From Bradyrhizobium diazoefficiens (GTDB lineage Bacteria > Pseudomonadota > Alphaproteobacteria > Rhizobiales > Xanthobacteraceae): a stretch of 64,000 nt of DNA. The notes under the pieces are model-generated. The model saw nothing but the letters and a program-made list of their open reading frames with translations. It made no database searches and had not been told where the DNA came from. A program made the position numbers and the translations under genes. Below are positions 9,182 to 19,282 of the stretch, one piece after another. How positions within the stretch are numbered: position 1 is the stretch's first letter; each line of letters begins with the position of its first letter. The DNA is taken from contig NZ_JAENXS010000001.1 in the NCBI RefSeq assembly GCF_016612535.1, positions 744,001 through 808,000 of the forward strand. The letters are read 5' to 3'.

Positions 9182-10516
9182 TCACTCCGCGCTGCGCGCG
9201 AGCGGCGAGGTCAGGATCTGATAAAGGATGATGGCGCCGAAGGTTGCGGTGCCGATCCCGCCGATCGTGAACACGCCGAATTTGAGGGTGAGATCGCCGG
9301 CACCGGCGGTTAGCGCGACGGCGACCGTGATCAGGTTGGCCGGATTGGCGAAGTCGACCTTGTTCTCGACCCAGATCCGGCCCGCCATCGCCGCGATCAA
9401 GCCGAACAGCACGATCGAGAGGCCGCCGATGACGGGACCGGGGATCGACAGGATGAGGGCGCCGAATTTCGGCGAGAAGCCGAGCAGGATCGACACCGTG
9501 GCCGCGAACGCGAACAGCAAAGTCGAATAGACCTTCGTCGCCGCCATGACGCCGATGTTCTCGGCATAGGTGGTGACGCCGGTGCCGCCGCCGCACGCCG
9601 CCACGATCGTCGCGAGGCTGTCGGCGAACAAGGCCCGGCCGAGATAGCCGTCGAGGCTCCGGCCCGTCATGGCGCCGACGGCCTTGATGTGACCGAGGTT
9701 CTCGGCGACGAGAATGATTGCAACCGGCGCGATCAGGACAATTGCATCGGCATGAAAGGTCGGCGCAGCAAAGTGCGGCAGGCCCAGCCATGGCGCGGCC
9801 GAGAGTTGCGCGAAGTCGATCGGCTTGCCGAAGCCGAGGCCGTTCGCGAACAGCAGGTCCAAAAGATATCCGCCGATCGCGCCAAGGATGATCGGCAGGC
9901 GGCGCCACAGGCCCGGGGCGGCCACGGCAACCACGCCGATGATCAAGACGGTGGCGAGCCCGATCCAGGTGTCGAACGCGCCGACGCTCACCGCCTTGAC
10001 CGCCACGGGCGCGAGGTTGAGGCCGATCGCGGCAACCACGGCGCCGGTGACGGTCGGCGGCAGCAGCCGCTCGACCCAGCCGACTCCCGACCACATCACA
10101 ATCAGCGCAATCAGGCCGTACAGCACCCCGGCTCCGACGATACCGCCGAGTGCAACCGACAGGTTCGGGTTCGGCCCATGTCCGGCATAGCCGGTGGCGG
10201 CGAGGACGACGGCGATGAATGCGAAGCTCGAACCGAGATAGCTTGGCACGCGCCCCGCGACGATGACGAAGAAGATCAGCGTGCCGATGCCGGAGAACAG
10301 GACTGCAACATTGGGATCGAACCCCATCAGCAGCGGTGCGATGATCGTCGACCCCGACATTGCAACGCAATGCTGGAGACCGGAGACAATGGTCTGCCCC
10401 CATGACAGCCGCTCCTCCGGCATGATCACGCCCGAGGTCTTGAGCTTCCAATGCGGAAAATAGCCTTGCGAAAGACGGTCTTGCGCCTGCTCGTCCGTGC
10501 CCGTTGCGGTCGACAT
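9182..10516 (-). CDS. NCS2-family nucleobase permease, uracil type
   Basis: 444 residues, about 14 hydrophobic segments, as in UraA/RutG. The QHCVAMSGSTI segment matches the first-helix QH motif of the family. AENLGHIKAVG carries the substrate-binding Glu, and GVTTYAENIGVMAATKVYS matches the second signature of uracil permeases rather than xanthine/urate ones. Start 10516 is preceded by GGGGGAAC. Function is proton-coupled uptake of uracil or a related pyrimidine or cyclic ureide. It is divergent from dctA, with a shared 125-bp promoter region. Confidence 0.88.
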   Translation of the reverse strand: MSTATGTDEQAQDRLSQGYFPHWKLKTSGVIMPEERLSWGQTIVSGLQHCVAMSGSTIIAPLLMGFDPNVAVLFSGIGTLIFFVIVAGRVPSYLGSSFAFIAVVLAATGYAGHGPNPNLSVALGGIVGAGVLYGLIALIVMWSGVGWVERLLPPTVTGAVVAAIGLNLAPVAVKAVSVGAFDTWIGLATVLIIGVVAVAAPGLWRRLPIILGAIGGYLLDLLFANGLGFGKPIDFAQLSAAPWLGLPHFAAPTFHADAIVLIAPVAIILVAENLGHIKAVGAMTGRSLDGYLGRALFADSLATIVAACGGGTGVTTYAENIGVMAATKVYSTLLFAFAATVSILLGFSPKFGALILSIPGPVIGGLSIVLFGLIAAMAGRIWVENKVDFANPANLITVAVALTAGAGDLTLKFGVFTIGGIGTATFGAIILYQILTSPLARSAE

Positions 10517-10596
10517 GTTCCCCCCATTTGCGGTGCAGCGGCTGATCTTCGTGCGATCCGACAAAAACGTGATTGTTGCTTATGCGGCGATCATCA

Positions 10597-10612
10597 CATG
10601 ATGTAAATCATG
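10597..10612. promoter_or_regulatory. FNR/FixK-like palindrome
   Basis: CATGATGTAAATCATG has perfect 6-bp arms and contains TGAT-N4-ATCA, the core of the FNR/FixK family site TTGAT-N4-ATCAA. It lies between the divergent permease and dctA genes, centred about 37 bp before the dctA start and 88 bp before the permease start. The spacing fits activation of the permease gene better than of dctA. Binding is inferred from the motif only. Confidence 0.4.
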
Positions 10613-10641
10613 CAAGATCAATGCGTTCCGGGGCCCACACT

Positions 10642-11970
10642 ATGACACAGATTGCGATCCAGCCAGCCATTCACCGCCGGCACCAGCCCTGGTACAAGAT
10701 CCTCTATGTCCAGGTGCTGATTGCGATCGCGCTCGGGGTGCTCATCGGCTATTTCTATCCGGACCTCGGCAAGGCTCTGAAGCCGCTCGGCGACGGCTTC
10801 ATCGCGCTGATCAAGATGATGATCGCACCGGTGATCTTCTGCACCGTGGTGCACGGGATCTCCTCGATGGGCGACCTCAAGCGCGTCGGCCGGGTCGGGC
10901 TGAAATCGCTGATCTATTTCGAGACGGTCTCGACCGTCGCGCTCGCGATCGGCCTGCTGGTCGGCGAGGTGCTCCAGCCGGGGCACGGCTTCAACATCGA
11001 TCCCGCGACAATCGATCCGAAATCGGTAGCGACCTATGTTACCAAGGCCCACCAAGACGGCATCGTTGCCCATCTCATGGCGATCATTCCCGACAGCTAT
11101 GTCGGCGCGATCGCGCGTGGCGATCTTTTGCAAGTGCTGTTGGTCTCGATCCTCTCCGGCTTCGCCATCGCTTTCCTCGGCAAGGCCGGCGAGCCGATCG
11201 CGGAGGCGATCGACAAGGCCGCAAAGATGTTCTTCGGCATCATCCGCATCATCGTGCGCGTGGCACCGATCGGCGCCTTCGGCGCGATGGCATTCACCGT
11301 CGGCGCCTATGGCCTCGGCTCGCTGCTCAACCTCGCCGCGCTGATCGGCACGTTCTATCTCACCAGCATCCTGTTCGTGCTGATCGTGCTGGGCTCGATC
11401 GCGCGGCTGGCCGGCTTCTCGATCCTGCGCTTCATCGCCTATATCAAGGACGAGCTCCTGATCGTGCTCGGCACCTCGTCGTCGGAGACGGTGCTGCCGC
11501 AGATGATCCAGAAGATGGAGCATCTCGGCGCCTCGCGCTCGGTGGTCGGCCTCGTCATCCCGACCGGCTACAGCTTCAACCTCGACGGCACCAACATCTA
11601 TATGACGCTGGCGACGCTATTCCTGGCGCAGGCGACCAATACGCACCTGACCATCTGGCAGGAGCTCGGCATTTTGGGCATCGCCATGATCACCTCGAAG
11701 GGCGCGTCCGGCGTCACCGGTGCCGGCTTCATCACACTCGCCGCCACGCTCTCGATCGTGCCTGACATCCCGATCCAGTCGATTGCGATCCTGGTCGGCA
11801 TCGACAAGTTCATGAGCGAATGCCGCGCGCTGACCAACCTGATCGGCAACGGCGTCGCCTGCGTCGTCATCAGCATCTCCGAGGGCGAGCTCGATCGCGA
11901 CGCGCTGCACGAGACCATGGCGCATCCGCTGGAGATGGGCGAGGCGCTGGAGCCTGGCGGCAGCGCGTAA
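10642..11970 (+). CDS. dctA: C4-dicarboxylate transporter DctA
   Basis: 442 residues, the normal length for DctA of the glutamate/dicarboxylate:cation symporter (DAACS) family. The signatures [12 protein letters not shown] (serine-rich loop of the first hairpin) and [14 protein letters not shown] (NMDGT-type substrate/sodium site) are present, as is [11 protein letters not shown] and the C-terminal [18 protein letters not shown]. It imports succinate, malate and fumarate at the inner membrane; in rhizobia DctA feeds symbiotic nitrogen fixation, though many carry several copies. Start 10642 gives the usual N-terminus; an in-frame ATG at 10621 is possible. No adjacent dctBD genes are seen. A terminator follows at 12091. 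Confidence 0.93.
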   Translation: MTQIAIQPAIHRRHQPWYKILYVQVLIAIALGVLIGYFYPDLGKALKPLGDGFIALIKMMIAPVIFCTVVHGISSMGDLKRVGRVGLKSLIYFETVSTVALAIGLLVGEVLQPGHGFNIDPATIDPKSVATYVTKAHQDGIVAHLMAIIPDSYVGAIARGDLLQVLLVSILSGFAIAFLGKAGEPIAEAIDKAAKMFFGIIRIIVRVAPIGAFGAMAFTVGAYGLGSLLNLAALIGTFYLTSILFVLIVLGSIARLAGFSILRFIAYIKDELLIVLGTSSSETVLPQMIQKMEHLGASRSVVGLVIPTGYSFNLDGTNIYMTLATLFLAQATNTHLTIWQELGILGIAMITSKGASGVTGAGFITLAATLSIVPDIPIQSIAILVGIDKFMSECRALTNLIGNGVACVVISISEGELDRDALHETMAHPLEMGEALEPGGSA

Positions 11971-12090
11971 AGCCGAGCCGCGGAGCAGGCGCGGCCCGGT
12001 TCCGATGCGGTAGTTTCCCGGAATAGTCAATTGGTGAGGCACGCGTCACAACAACGGCGTTGGGATCACCGATTGATACTCATTCTTTCC

Positions 12091-12123
12091 ACCCGACGCG
12101 CTGGGGCAGGGCGTCGGGTTTTT
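12091..12123 (+). terminator. Rho-independent terminator after dctA
   Basis: A hairpin with an 8-bp perfect GC-rich stem (CCCGACGC with GCGTCGGG) and an 11-base loop is followed by TTTTT. The T-run is present only in the + direction, so it most likely ends dctA transcription before the convergent operon. Confidence 0.85.
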
Positions 12124-12176
12124 GAAGAATTGTCGCCACGTGCTGGGAGCGCTGACGTCCCCGTCGGCCCGCCGCA

Positions 12177-12523
12177 TCAGCCCTTGAGCGCGGTGACGAC
12201 CACCTCGATCAGCGCGCCGCCGCCGAGATCAGCGACGCCGACGGTGGCGCGGTCGGCAAATTGTCACCGAAGAACTCGATCCAGGCCGCGTCCATCTCCT
12301 TCTTCTTGGGGAGATCCGTGACGAAGATCGAAGCGCTGACGACACGCGACTTGTCGGTTCCGGCTTCCTTCAGATAGCCGGCGATCTTGCCGAGGATATT
12401 GCGGGTCTGGTCGCCCATCGAGACGGAGGTGTCATCGGCGATGGTTCCGCCGACGAAGACGAAGCCGTTGGCTTCGACGGCGCGATGCATGATGGGCGTA
12501 CGGATGCTGCGGGTGATGCTCAT
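12177..12523 (-). pseudogene. RidA/YjgF-family protein with a 3' frameshift
   Basis: The first 91 residues read as a normal Rid-family enamine/imine deaminase (EANGFVFVGGTIADD, then ASIFVTDL). After DNLPT near 12250 the frame changes to APPSASLISAAAR and stops at 12209. Adding one base there restores RATVGVADLGGGALIEVVVTALKG, the expected family ending, with a stop at 12177. The lost Arg is the conserved substrate-binding residue of the family (Arg105 in E. coli RidA), so the product as read should be inactive. It is the last gene of the flavoprotein operon, where a Rid protein would deaminate imine products of the oxidases. A sequencing error is possible. Confidence 0.8.
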
Positions 12524-12535
12524 GATGTTCTCTCG

Positions 12536-13657
12536 TTAGAGCGTGGAAGGATGGAAGCGGTCGATGCCGAGATCCCCGACGCGGGTCTGGGTGCCCCCGT
12601 TGACGATCAGCTCCGCCATCACGGCGCCGGCGCCGGGGCCGAGCTGAAAGCCGTGCAGCGAGAAGCCGAACTGGTGATAGAGCCCCTTGTGGCGGCTGCT
12701 CGGCCCGAGCACGGGAATGTCGTCCTTCATCTTCGCTTCGATGCCGGCCCAGGCGCGCATGATCGTCGCATCGCGCATAACAGGAAACAGCTCGAACACG
12801 GTGCGCGCGCTGATCGCAAGGCTCTTCCAGTCCAGCACCGTCTCGTTGCGGTCCTGATAGGGCGTCGCCAGATGACCGCCGCCGATCAGCACGGTGCCGT
12901 TCTTGAATTGCTTGAAGGAGAGTTTTCGGCCGCGCAGGATCACGACGGGGTCGATGAAATGCGGCACGCGCGAGGTGATCATCAGCATCGGCGCCACGGT
13001 CTCGACCGGAACGGGCTCGCCGAGGGCGGCGGCAATGTTCCCGGCCCAGGCACCGGCAGCATTGACCAGCACCGGCGCAGCGAAACTCTCGGCGCCGACA
13101 TCGACGTGCCAGAGGCCATCGCTGCACCGGATATTGCTGGCCGCCACGCCCTCGCGCACGGTCGCCCCGAGCCGCTCGGCCTTGCGCCGGAACGCGGTCG
13201 TCGTCTGCGCCGGATTGGCGGCGCCGTCGCGGCGCGAGACCACACCGCCGGGACAGGTCTCGGCCACGGCGGGCACCAGCCGCCGCAACTCGGCTCCGTC
13301 GATCAGCTCCTCATGGGTGAAGCCGAGCGCGTTGAGCTCGGCCACACGTGCACGGCAGACCGCGAGCTCCTCCTCATTCTCCGCGACCAGCACCTGGCCG
13401 TAGCTTTCGAAACTGCAATCGTCGTCGACGAGATCCTTGATCTTTTCCCAGATCCCCATCGAGCGGATCGACAGCGGGATTTCGGGAATGTGCCGCGCCA
13501 GCTGGCGCACGCCGCCAGCGTTGACTCCCGAAGCGTGCCGGCCGGCATAGTCCTTCTCGATCAGCACCGGCTTCAGGCCGGCGAGACACAGATGCAACAC
13601 GGTCGAGCATCCGTGGATGCCGCCGCCGACGACGATTGCATCCACATTTTTCGTCAT
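12536..13657 (-). CDS. FAD-dependent amino acid oxidase-like protein (DAO family)
   Basis: 373 residues from ATG 13657. The Rossmann motif VVGGGIHGCS starts at about residue 9, and the C-terminal GFQLGPGAGAVMAELI loop closes the FAD site, as in DAO, glycine oxidase and sarcosine oxidase beta chains. The start overlaps the stop of the preceding gene by 4 bp (ATGA). It would oxidise a secondary or N-substituted amino acid to an imine. It is the second DAO-type subunit in the operon, which is unusual: opine/nopaline oxidase and HcnABC clusters normally have one. Confidence 0.85.
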   Translation of the reverse strand: MTKNVDAIVVGGGIHGCSTVLHLCLAGLKPVLIEKDYAGRHASGVNAGGVRQLARHIPEIPLSIRSMGIWEKIKDLVDDDCSFESYGQVLVAENEEELAVCRARVAELNALGFTHEELIDGAELRRLVPAVAETCPGGVVSRRDGAANPAQTTTAFRRKAERLGATVREGVAASNIRCSDGLWHVDVGAESFAAPVLVNAAGAWAGNIAAALGEPVPVETVAPMLMITSRVPHFIDPVVILRGRKLSFKQFKNGTVLIGGGHLATPYQDRNETVLDWKSLAISARTVFELFPVMRDATIMRAWAGIEAKMKDDIPVLGPSSRHKGLYHQFGFSLHGFQLGPGAGAVMAELIVNGGTQTRVGDLGIDRFHPSTL

Positions 13658-15072
13658 CCGCGCACCACCGCCTTGACGTCGGCCTCGCTCTTCGGAACGG
13701 CGGCGAGCTCGGCCAAGGTGATCGGCTTGACCGGCGCGCGCAGCCGGTAATAGCCGATCTCCTGCGGGGTCTTGCCGCGCGCCTGTGCCATCAGCTCGGT
13801 GACGGTAAGGCCGCAGAGCCGGCCTTGGCACGGACCCATGCCGGTGCGGCGATAGGCCTTGAGCTGGTTGGGCCCCGTCGCGCCGATCGCGACGGAGTCG
13901 AGGACGTCCTTGGCCGTCACTTCCTCACAGCGGCAGACGACGGTGTCGCCCGAGGGGATACGGAATTGCGGCGCGGGGCGGAACAACGTGTCGAGGAAGG
14001 TGCGACCTCGCTCGGCCTTGGCGAGATCCGCCCGCAATGTGGCCATCGCGGGAAGCTTCGCAGCGGCTGCTGGCGCCAGTGCCTCCAGCGCCGCACACGC
14101 CGCGATGCGGCCGCGCACCACCGCTGCATTTGCGCCACCGATGCCGGCGCCGTCGCCGGCGATCGCAATGCCGGCGACCGACGAGTTGCCGCTGGCATCG
14201 AGCACTGGCGACCAGCACAATTGCAGATCGTCCCAGCCGTGCTCGACACCAGCCGACATCGCCAGATTGACGTTAGGGACGACGCCCTGATGCAGCAGCA
14301 GGAGATCGGCGGGAATGGCCTCGCGCTTGCCGCCCGAGACATAGCTGACGCTCGCGAGCTGGCCGTCGCCGGACGCCGCAAGTTCGGTGACGCCGGAGAC
14401 AACCTGCACCTTCGCCTTCACCTCGCGCATCATCGACAGGCCCTTGGTGAAATAGGGCGAGGTCAGGAAGGAGAAGGCGTGCGGCAGCGCGGCGAAATAG
14501 TTGCCGCGCTCGGTGGTGTCGAGGATACGGTCGATGCGGCCGCCGAGCCGCAGGATCTGCGCAGCAAGCAGCCAGAGCAACGGCCCCTGCCCCGCGATCA
14601 CGGTGCGGCCATCCGGGACCAGCGCCGACGATTTCAGCATGATCTGCGCCGCGCCCGCCGTCATCACGCCCGGCAATGTCCAGCCGGGAATCGGAAACGG
14701 CCGCTCCAGCGCTCCGGTCGCGAGGATCACGCGCTTGGCCTTGACGAAGGCCGAGGCGCCGCCGATGGAGACGGCGATGTCGAGATTGCGATCGAGGCTC
14801 CAGACCGTGGCGAGATGAATGACCTCGGCGTTGCTGGCGCGGAGCGACTGCACGAGATCGGCTCCGACCCAATAGTCGGCGCCAAGCTGGCTGCGCTCGG
14901 TCACGGGTGTCGAAGAAATCGCGCGAAACACCTGTCCACCGGGGCCGATGTTCTCGTCGAGCAGCAGCGTCGTGAGACCAGCTTCGGCGGAGGTTGCGGC
15001 GGCGGCGAGGCCTGCCGGCCCGGCGCCGATCACCACGACATCGTATTCTTCGCGCTGGGGAGCCATGGTCAT
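13654..15072 (-). CDS. NAD(P)/FAD oxidoreductase with BFD-like iron-sulfur site (OoxA/HcnB-like)
   Basis: 472 residues. The N-terminus has a dinucleotide fold (VVVIGAGPAGLAAA) and a second one around TVIAGQGPLLWLLA; ATGALERP and GDGAGIGGA are typical of the OoxA/HcnB/SoxA-like group. Residues ~375-425 carry four cysteines in the pattern CRCEEV, then GPCQGRLCG, the BFD-like [2Fe-2S] domain of these proteins. Start 15072 overlaps the preceding ferredoxin gene by 4 bp. In opine oxidases this is the alpha subunit that passes electrons from the DAO subunit. Annotation to opine oxidation rests on architecture and neighbours. Confidence 0.87.
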   Translation of the reverse strand: MTMAPQREEYDVVVIGAGPAGLAAAATSAEAGLTTLLLDENIGPGGQVFRAISSTPVTERSQLGADYWVGADLVQSLRASNAEVIHLATVWSLDRNLDIAVSIGGASAFVKAKRVILATGALERPFPIPGWTLPGVMTAGAAQIMLKSSALVPDGRTVIAGQGPLLWLLAAQILRLGGRIDRILDTTERGNYFAALPHAFSFLTSPYFTKGLSMMREVKAKVQVVSGVTELAASGDGQLASVSYVSGGKREAIPADLLLLHQGVVPNVNLAMSAGVEHGWDDLQLCWSPVLDASGNSSVAGIAIAGDGAGIGGANAAVVRGRIAACAALEALAPAAAAKLPAMATLRADLAKAERGRTFLDTLFRPAPQFRIPSGDTVVCRCEEVTAKDVLDSVAIGATGPNQLKAYRRTGMGPCQGRLCGLTVTELMAQARGKTPQEIGYYRLRAPVKPITLAELAAVPKSEADVKAVVRG

Positions 15073-15365
15073 TTTCCGACCTCCCGCTTGCCCTTTTGGA
15101 TCTCGATTTGCATACCCTCGACAACCGGCACGAGGCAGCCCTGGCGGTTGCCGACACCGTCGATGGTGACGAGGCAGTCGAAGCACACGCCCATCATGCA
15201 ATAGGGCAACCGCGGCGCGCCGCTCACCGCGGTGGAGCGACGCGCGTCTTCACCGGAGGCCAGTAGCGCCGCGGAGACGGTGTCGCCCTGGCGCGCCGCA
15301 ACGGCAACGCCGTCGACGAAGATTTGGACCTGCGATCGCTTGTCCTGTTCGGATCGTCTAAACAT
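15069..15365 (-). CDS. Small [2Fe-2S]-binding protein (HcnA/OoxA-type)
   Basis: 98 residues, a plant-type ferredoxin-like domain. The cysteine cluster lies around YCMMGVCFDCLV with a final Cys in NRQGCLV, the pattern of HcnA and of the small subunit of opine and hydroxyproline oxidases. Start 15365 puts the domain at normal length. It is 28 bp after the DAO subunit gene and overlaps the next gene by 4 bp, so the three products (DAO, ferredoxin, HcnB-like) probably form one membrane-associated dehydrogenase complex. Confidence 0.87.
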   Translation of the reverse strand: MFRRSEQDKRSQVQIFVDGVAVAARQGDTVSAALLASGEDARRSTAVSGAPRLPYCMMGVCFDCLVTIDGVGNRQGCLVPVVEGMQIEIQKGKREVGK

Positions 15366-15393
15366 GGGATGCCTCTTGGCTCCTTCAGTATTT

Positions 15394-16530
15394 CTAGTAA
15401 CCGCTGTTGTTCGCTGATCCCGCGCCGCCAAAGCGGCTCGCGGAGAACGCGCCGACCAGCTCCGGCTCGAGCGCGCCCTGCGCCACCATGCGCGCGATCT
15501 CGAAGGCGTGGTTCGAAGCGAGCGTCACGCCGGAATGGCAGCAGGCGACGAAGGCGCCGGGATGGGTCTCCGACTGGTCGTAGATTGGAAAACCGTCCTG
15601 CGGCATGACGCGGATGCCGGCCCAGCTCCTGACCACGTTGAGCCGAGCCAGATGCGGGAACATCCGCTGGGCGCGATCGGTCATCACGGCGCTGATCGAA
15701 TGCTTCAGCGTGCGATCGTCGAGCTCGTCCTCCTTGCTGTCGCCGATCATCACGGTGCCCTCGTCGGTCTGGCGAATCGTGGTCAGCGGATGCGGCAGGA
15801 ACGGCATGGTGCGCTCGGTCACCACGATCTGGCCGCGGGTCGGGCCCATCGGCGCTGAGAGGCCGACCACTGGCGCCAGCGTCTGGTTGGCATTGCCGGC
15901 GGCGAGCACGATTTTGGCAGCGCGAAGCTCGCCCTTTGGCGTGGTCAAACGGAATTCGCCGCCGCTCTTGCTGATCGCCGAGACCGGCCGCTCCGGGAAA
16001 TAGTCGATCCCGAATGCCTGGAAGCCGGTGTGGAACGCGCGAAAGGTGCGCAGCGAATTGACGTGGCCGTCGAGCGGACAATAGCTGCCGCCGGACACTT
16101 CCGGGCCGATCAGCGGCAGCGACTTCTTCACGTCGGATGCGGACAGCATCTCCATGTTGTAGTCGGCCGCGCCGGCTTGATTATGCATGCGCTTGACGAG
16201 TTCGGTGCGCTGGCCGAATTCGTCCTCGCCGAGCGTCAGATGGAAGCCGCCATTCTGCTGAAGCGCGACGTCAAGTCCCGTCTGTTGCTTCAGCTCGGAC
16301 GCAAGCCGGCCCCACGCTTGGGACGCCTGCACGGTCCAGACCGTATAGGCCGGCATGCCGAGCCCCTTGCTCTGCACCCAGACCAGCGCAAAATTCGCGC
16401 GCGAGGCACGCTTGGTGATGTCGCCCTCGTCGAGCACGGCGACGCGCTTGCCGAGCCGGCCAAGGCCCCAGGCAATGGCGGAGCCGAGCAGTCCGCCGCC
16501 GACGACGGCGACGTCGTAATCTGTTCGCAT
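15394..16530 (-). CDS. FAD-dependent oxidoreductase, catalytic DAO-type subunit (HcnC/OoxB-like)
   Basis: 378 residues. The N-terminal FAD loop VVGGGLLGSAIAWGL is at residues 9-23, followed by the DEGD Glu/Asp contact. GPTRGQIVVTE, WAGIRVMPQDGFP and CCHSGVTLA are typical of HcnC, D-hydroxyproline and opine oxidase beta subunits. It follows the ABC permease gene by 8 bp, linking uptake directly to oxidation. Proposed reaction: oxidation of an imino acid or opine imported by the PotABCD-like system. Substrate not proven. Confidence 0.86.
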   Translation of the reverse strand: MRTDYDVAVVGGGLLGSAIAWGLGRLGKRVAVLDEGDITKRASRANFALVWVQSKGLGMPAYTVWTVQASQAWGRLASELKQQTGLDVALQQNGGFHLTLGEDEFGQRTELVKRMHNQAGAADYNMEMLSASDVKKSLPLIGPEVSGGSYCPLDGHVNSLRTFRAFHTGFQAFGIDYFPERPVSAISKSGGEFRLTTPKGELRAAKIVLAAGNANQTLAPVVGLSAPMGPTRGQIVVTERTMPFLPHPLTTIRQTDEGTVMIGDSKEDELDDRTLKHSISAVMTDRAQRMFPHLARLNVVRSWAGIRVMPQDGFPIYDQSETHPGAFVACCHSGVTLASNHAFEIARMVAQGALEPELVGAFSASRFGGAGSANNSGY

Positions 16531-16538
16531 GAATTCTC

Positions 16539-17345
16539 CTATCGTCCCGTATCGCCCTTGCCGGCAAGCACACGGTCGAGCCCGTAGAAGCGGTCGAGCA
16601 AAATGAGGGCGGTCATGGTAACAGCGATCACGCAGGCCGAGACCGACGTCACCAGCGGATCGATGTTGTCCTGGATGTAGAGGAACATGCGCACCGGCAA
16701 CGTCTCGGTGCCGGGTGCCGCGAGGAAGACGGTCATGGTGAGATCGTCAAAGGACTGGATGAAGGCGAGCGCCCAGCCGCTGATGACGCCCGGCAGGATC
16801 AGCGGCAAGGTCACGCGGCGAAACAGCGTCCAGCCGCCGGCGCCGAGCGAAACCGCGGCCATCTCGACTGAAAGATCCATGCCGGTCGCCGCCGCCAGCG
16901 TCAGCCGCAGCGCGAACGGAAACACGATGATGACATGCGCGATGATCAGCGCCAGGAAGCTGCCGCCGAGGCCAGCCGAGGTGAAGAAACGCAGGAAGGC
17001 GATGCCGAGCACGACGTGCGGGATCATCAGCGGCGACAGGAACAGTGCCGCAAGCGCATCTCGGCCGCGGAAGCGGTAGCGCGCAATCGCAAGCGCCGCC
17101 GGCACCGCGAACAACAGCGCCACGAAGGACGAGAGCGCACCGAGCCCCAAGCTGATCCAGAAGGCATGAATGAATTCCGGATATTGCGCGATGGCCTTGA
17201 ACCAGCGCAGCGAGAAACCGTTGGTCGGCAGCGACAGAAAGCCTTCGGGCGTGAAGGCGACGAGGCAGACCACCAGGATCGGCGCCACCATGACGGTGAC
17301 GAAGACGGTGTGGAAGATCAGCGCCAGCGGGCCGTTCCGTCTCAT
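16539..17345 (-). CDS. ABC transporter permease, PotC-like
   Basis: 268 residues with about six transmembrane helices and the EAA-type coupling motif (AAVSLGAGGWTLFRRVTLPLILPG), the binding-protein-dependent permease signature. It overlaps the upstream permease gene by 4 bp and is the second of two permeases in a PotABCD-like importer of the spermidine/putrescine/opine class. The operon order, binding protein, ATPase, two permeases, then oxidases, argues that the imported compound is the oxidase substrate. Confidence 0.92.
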   Translation of the reverse strand: MRRNGPLALIFHTVFVTVMVAPILVVCLVAFTPEGFLSLPTNGFSLRWFKAIAQYPEFIHAFWISLGLGALSSFVALLFAVPAALAIARYRFRGRDALAALFLSPLMIPHVVLGIAFLRFFTSAGLGGSFLALIIAHVIIVFPFALRLTLAAATGMDLSVEMAAVSLGAGGWTLFRRVTLPLILPGVISGWALAFIQSFDDLTMTVFLAAPGTETLPVRMFLYIQDNIDPLVTSVSACVIAVTMTALILLDRFYGLDRVLAGKGDTGR

Positions 17346-18213
17346 CGGAACACCTCGGCGTAACGGCGTTCGATCAGCGCGTTGCTGCCGACGACGATCA
17401 GCACCAGCGCCAAAAGCAGCAACGTCGCGACCGCCGCACCCAGCGGCCAGTTCAACGTGTTGAGGAATTCATCATAGGCAAGCGTCGCCGCGACCTTGAG
17501 CCGGCGTCCACCGATGATCGCGGGCGTCGCAAAGGCGCTGGCCGAGAGCGAGAACACGATGATCGCGCCCGATAGCACGCCCGGCATGATCTGCGGCATG
17601 ATGATGCGGCGGATGATCGTGATTGGGCCGGCGCCAAGCGACATTGCGGCGTTCTCGATCTGCGGATCGAGGCGTTGCAGCGCCGCCCACACCGACAGCA
17701 CCATGAACGGCATCATCACATGCGCGAGCGCAACCACCATGCCGGTCTCGGTGAACATGAAGGGGATGGGGAAGCGGATCAGACCGGCCGACATCAGCAG
17801 CTTGTTGACGAGGCCGTTGTTGCCGCCAAACAAAAGCGCCCAGCCGAGCGTGCGCGCGACCACGGAGATCAGCAGCGGCCCGAGGATCACGAGCAGGAAA
17901 ATGCTCTTCCAGCGACCGCCCATGCGGTTGAGGATATAGGCTTCCGGCGCGCCAAGGGCGGCGGTGAGCAGCGTCGTCAGGATCGCAATGCGAAACGTCC
18001 GCCAGAACATTTCGGCGTAATAGGGATCGGTCGCGATCTCCTTCCAGTTCTTGAGGATGAAGACCGGCTCGATGCCCTTGTACTGGCCCCAGTCGTGGAA
18101 CGACAGCATCACGGTCATCGCCAGTGGAATCAACAGCACGCCGACGAACAGCATCAAGGCAGGCGCCGTCAGCGCCCATGGCGCGCGCGCGTTACGTTCC
18201 TCGGCGACCGTGC

Positions 18214-18217
<4 letters not shown>
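17342..18217 (-). CDS. ABC transporter permease, PotB-like
   Basis: 291 residues, six predicted transmembrane helices, with the EAA loop NAAMSLGAGPITIIRRIIMPQIMPG. It overlaps both neighbours by 4 bp (ATGA junctions), so the ATPase and the two permeases are translationally coupled. Family: inner-membrane component of polyamine/opine-type ABC importers. Confidence 0.92.
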
Positions 18218-19254
<1,037 letters not shown>

Positions 19255-19282
19255 GGCTCTCTCTCCGCTGCGAACGATCAGA

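Noticed and set aside
12485..15204. Two long plus-strand frames (421 and 522 residues)
   Set aside because: They lie opposite the DAO and HcnB-like flavoproteins, which show FAD and iron-sulfur motifs; the plus frames show only shadow composition.
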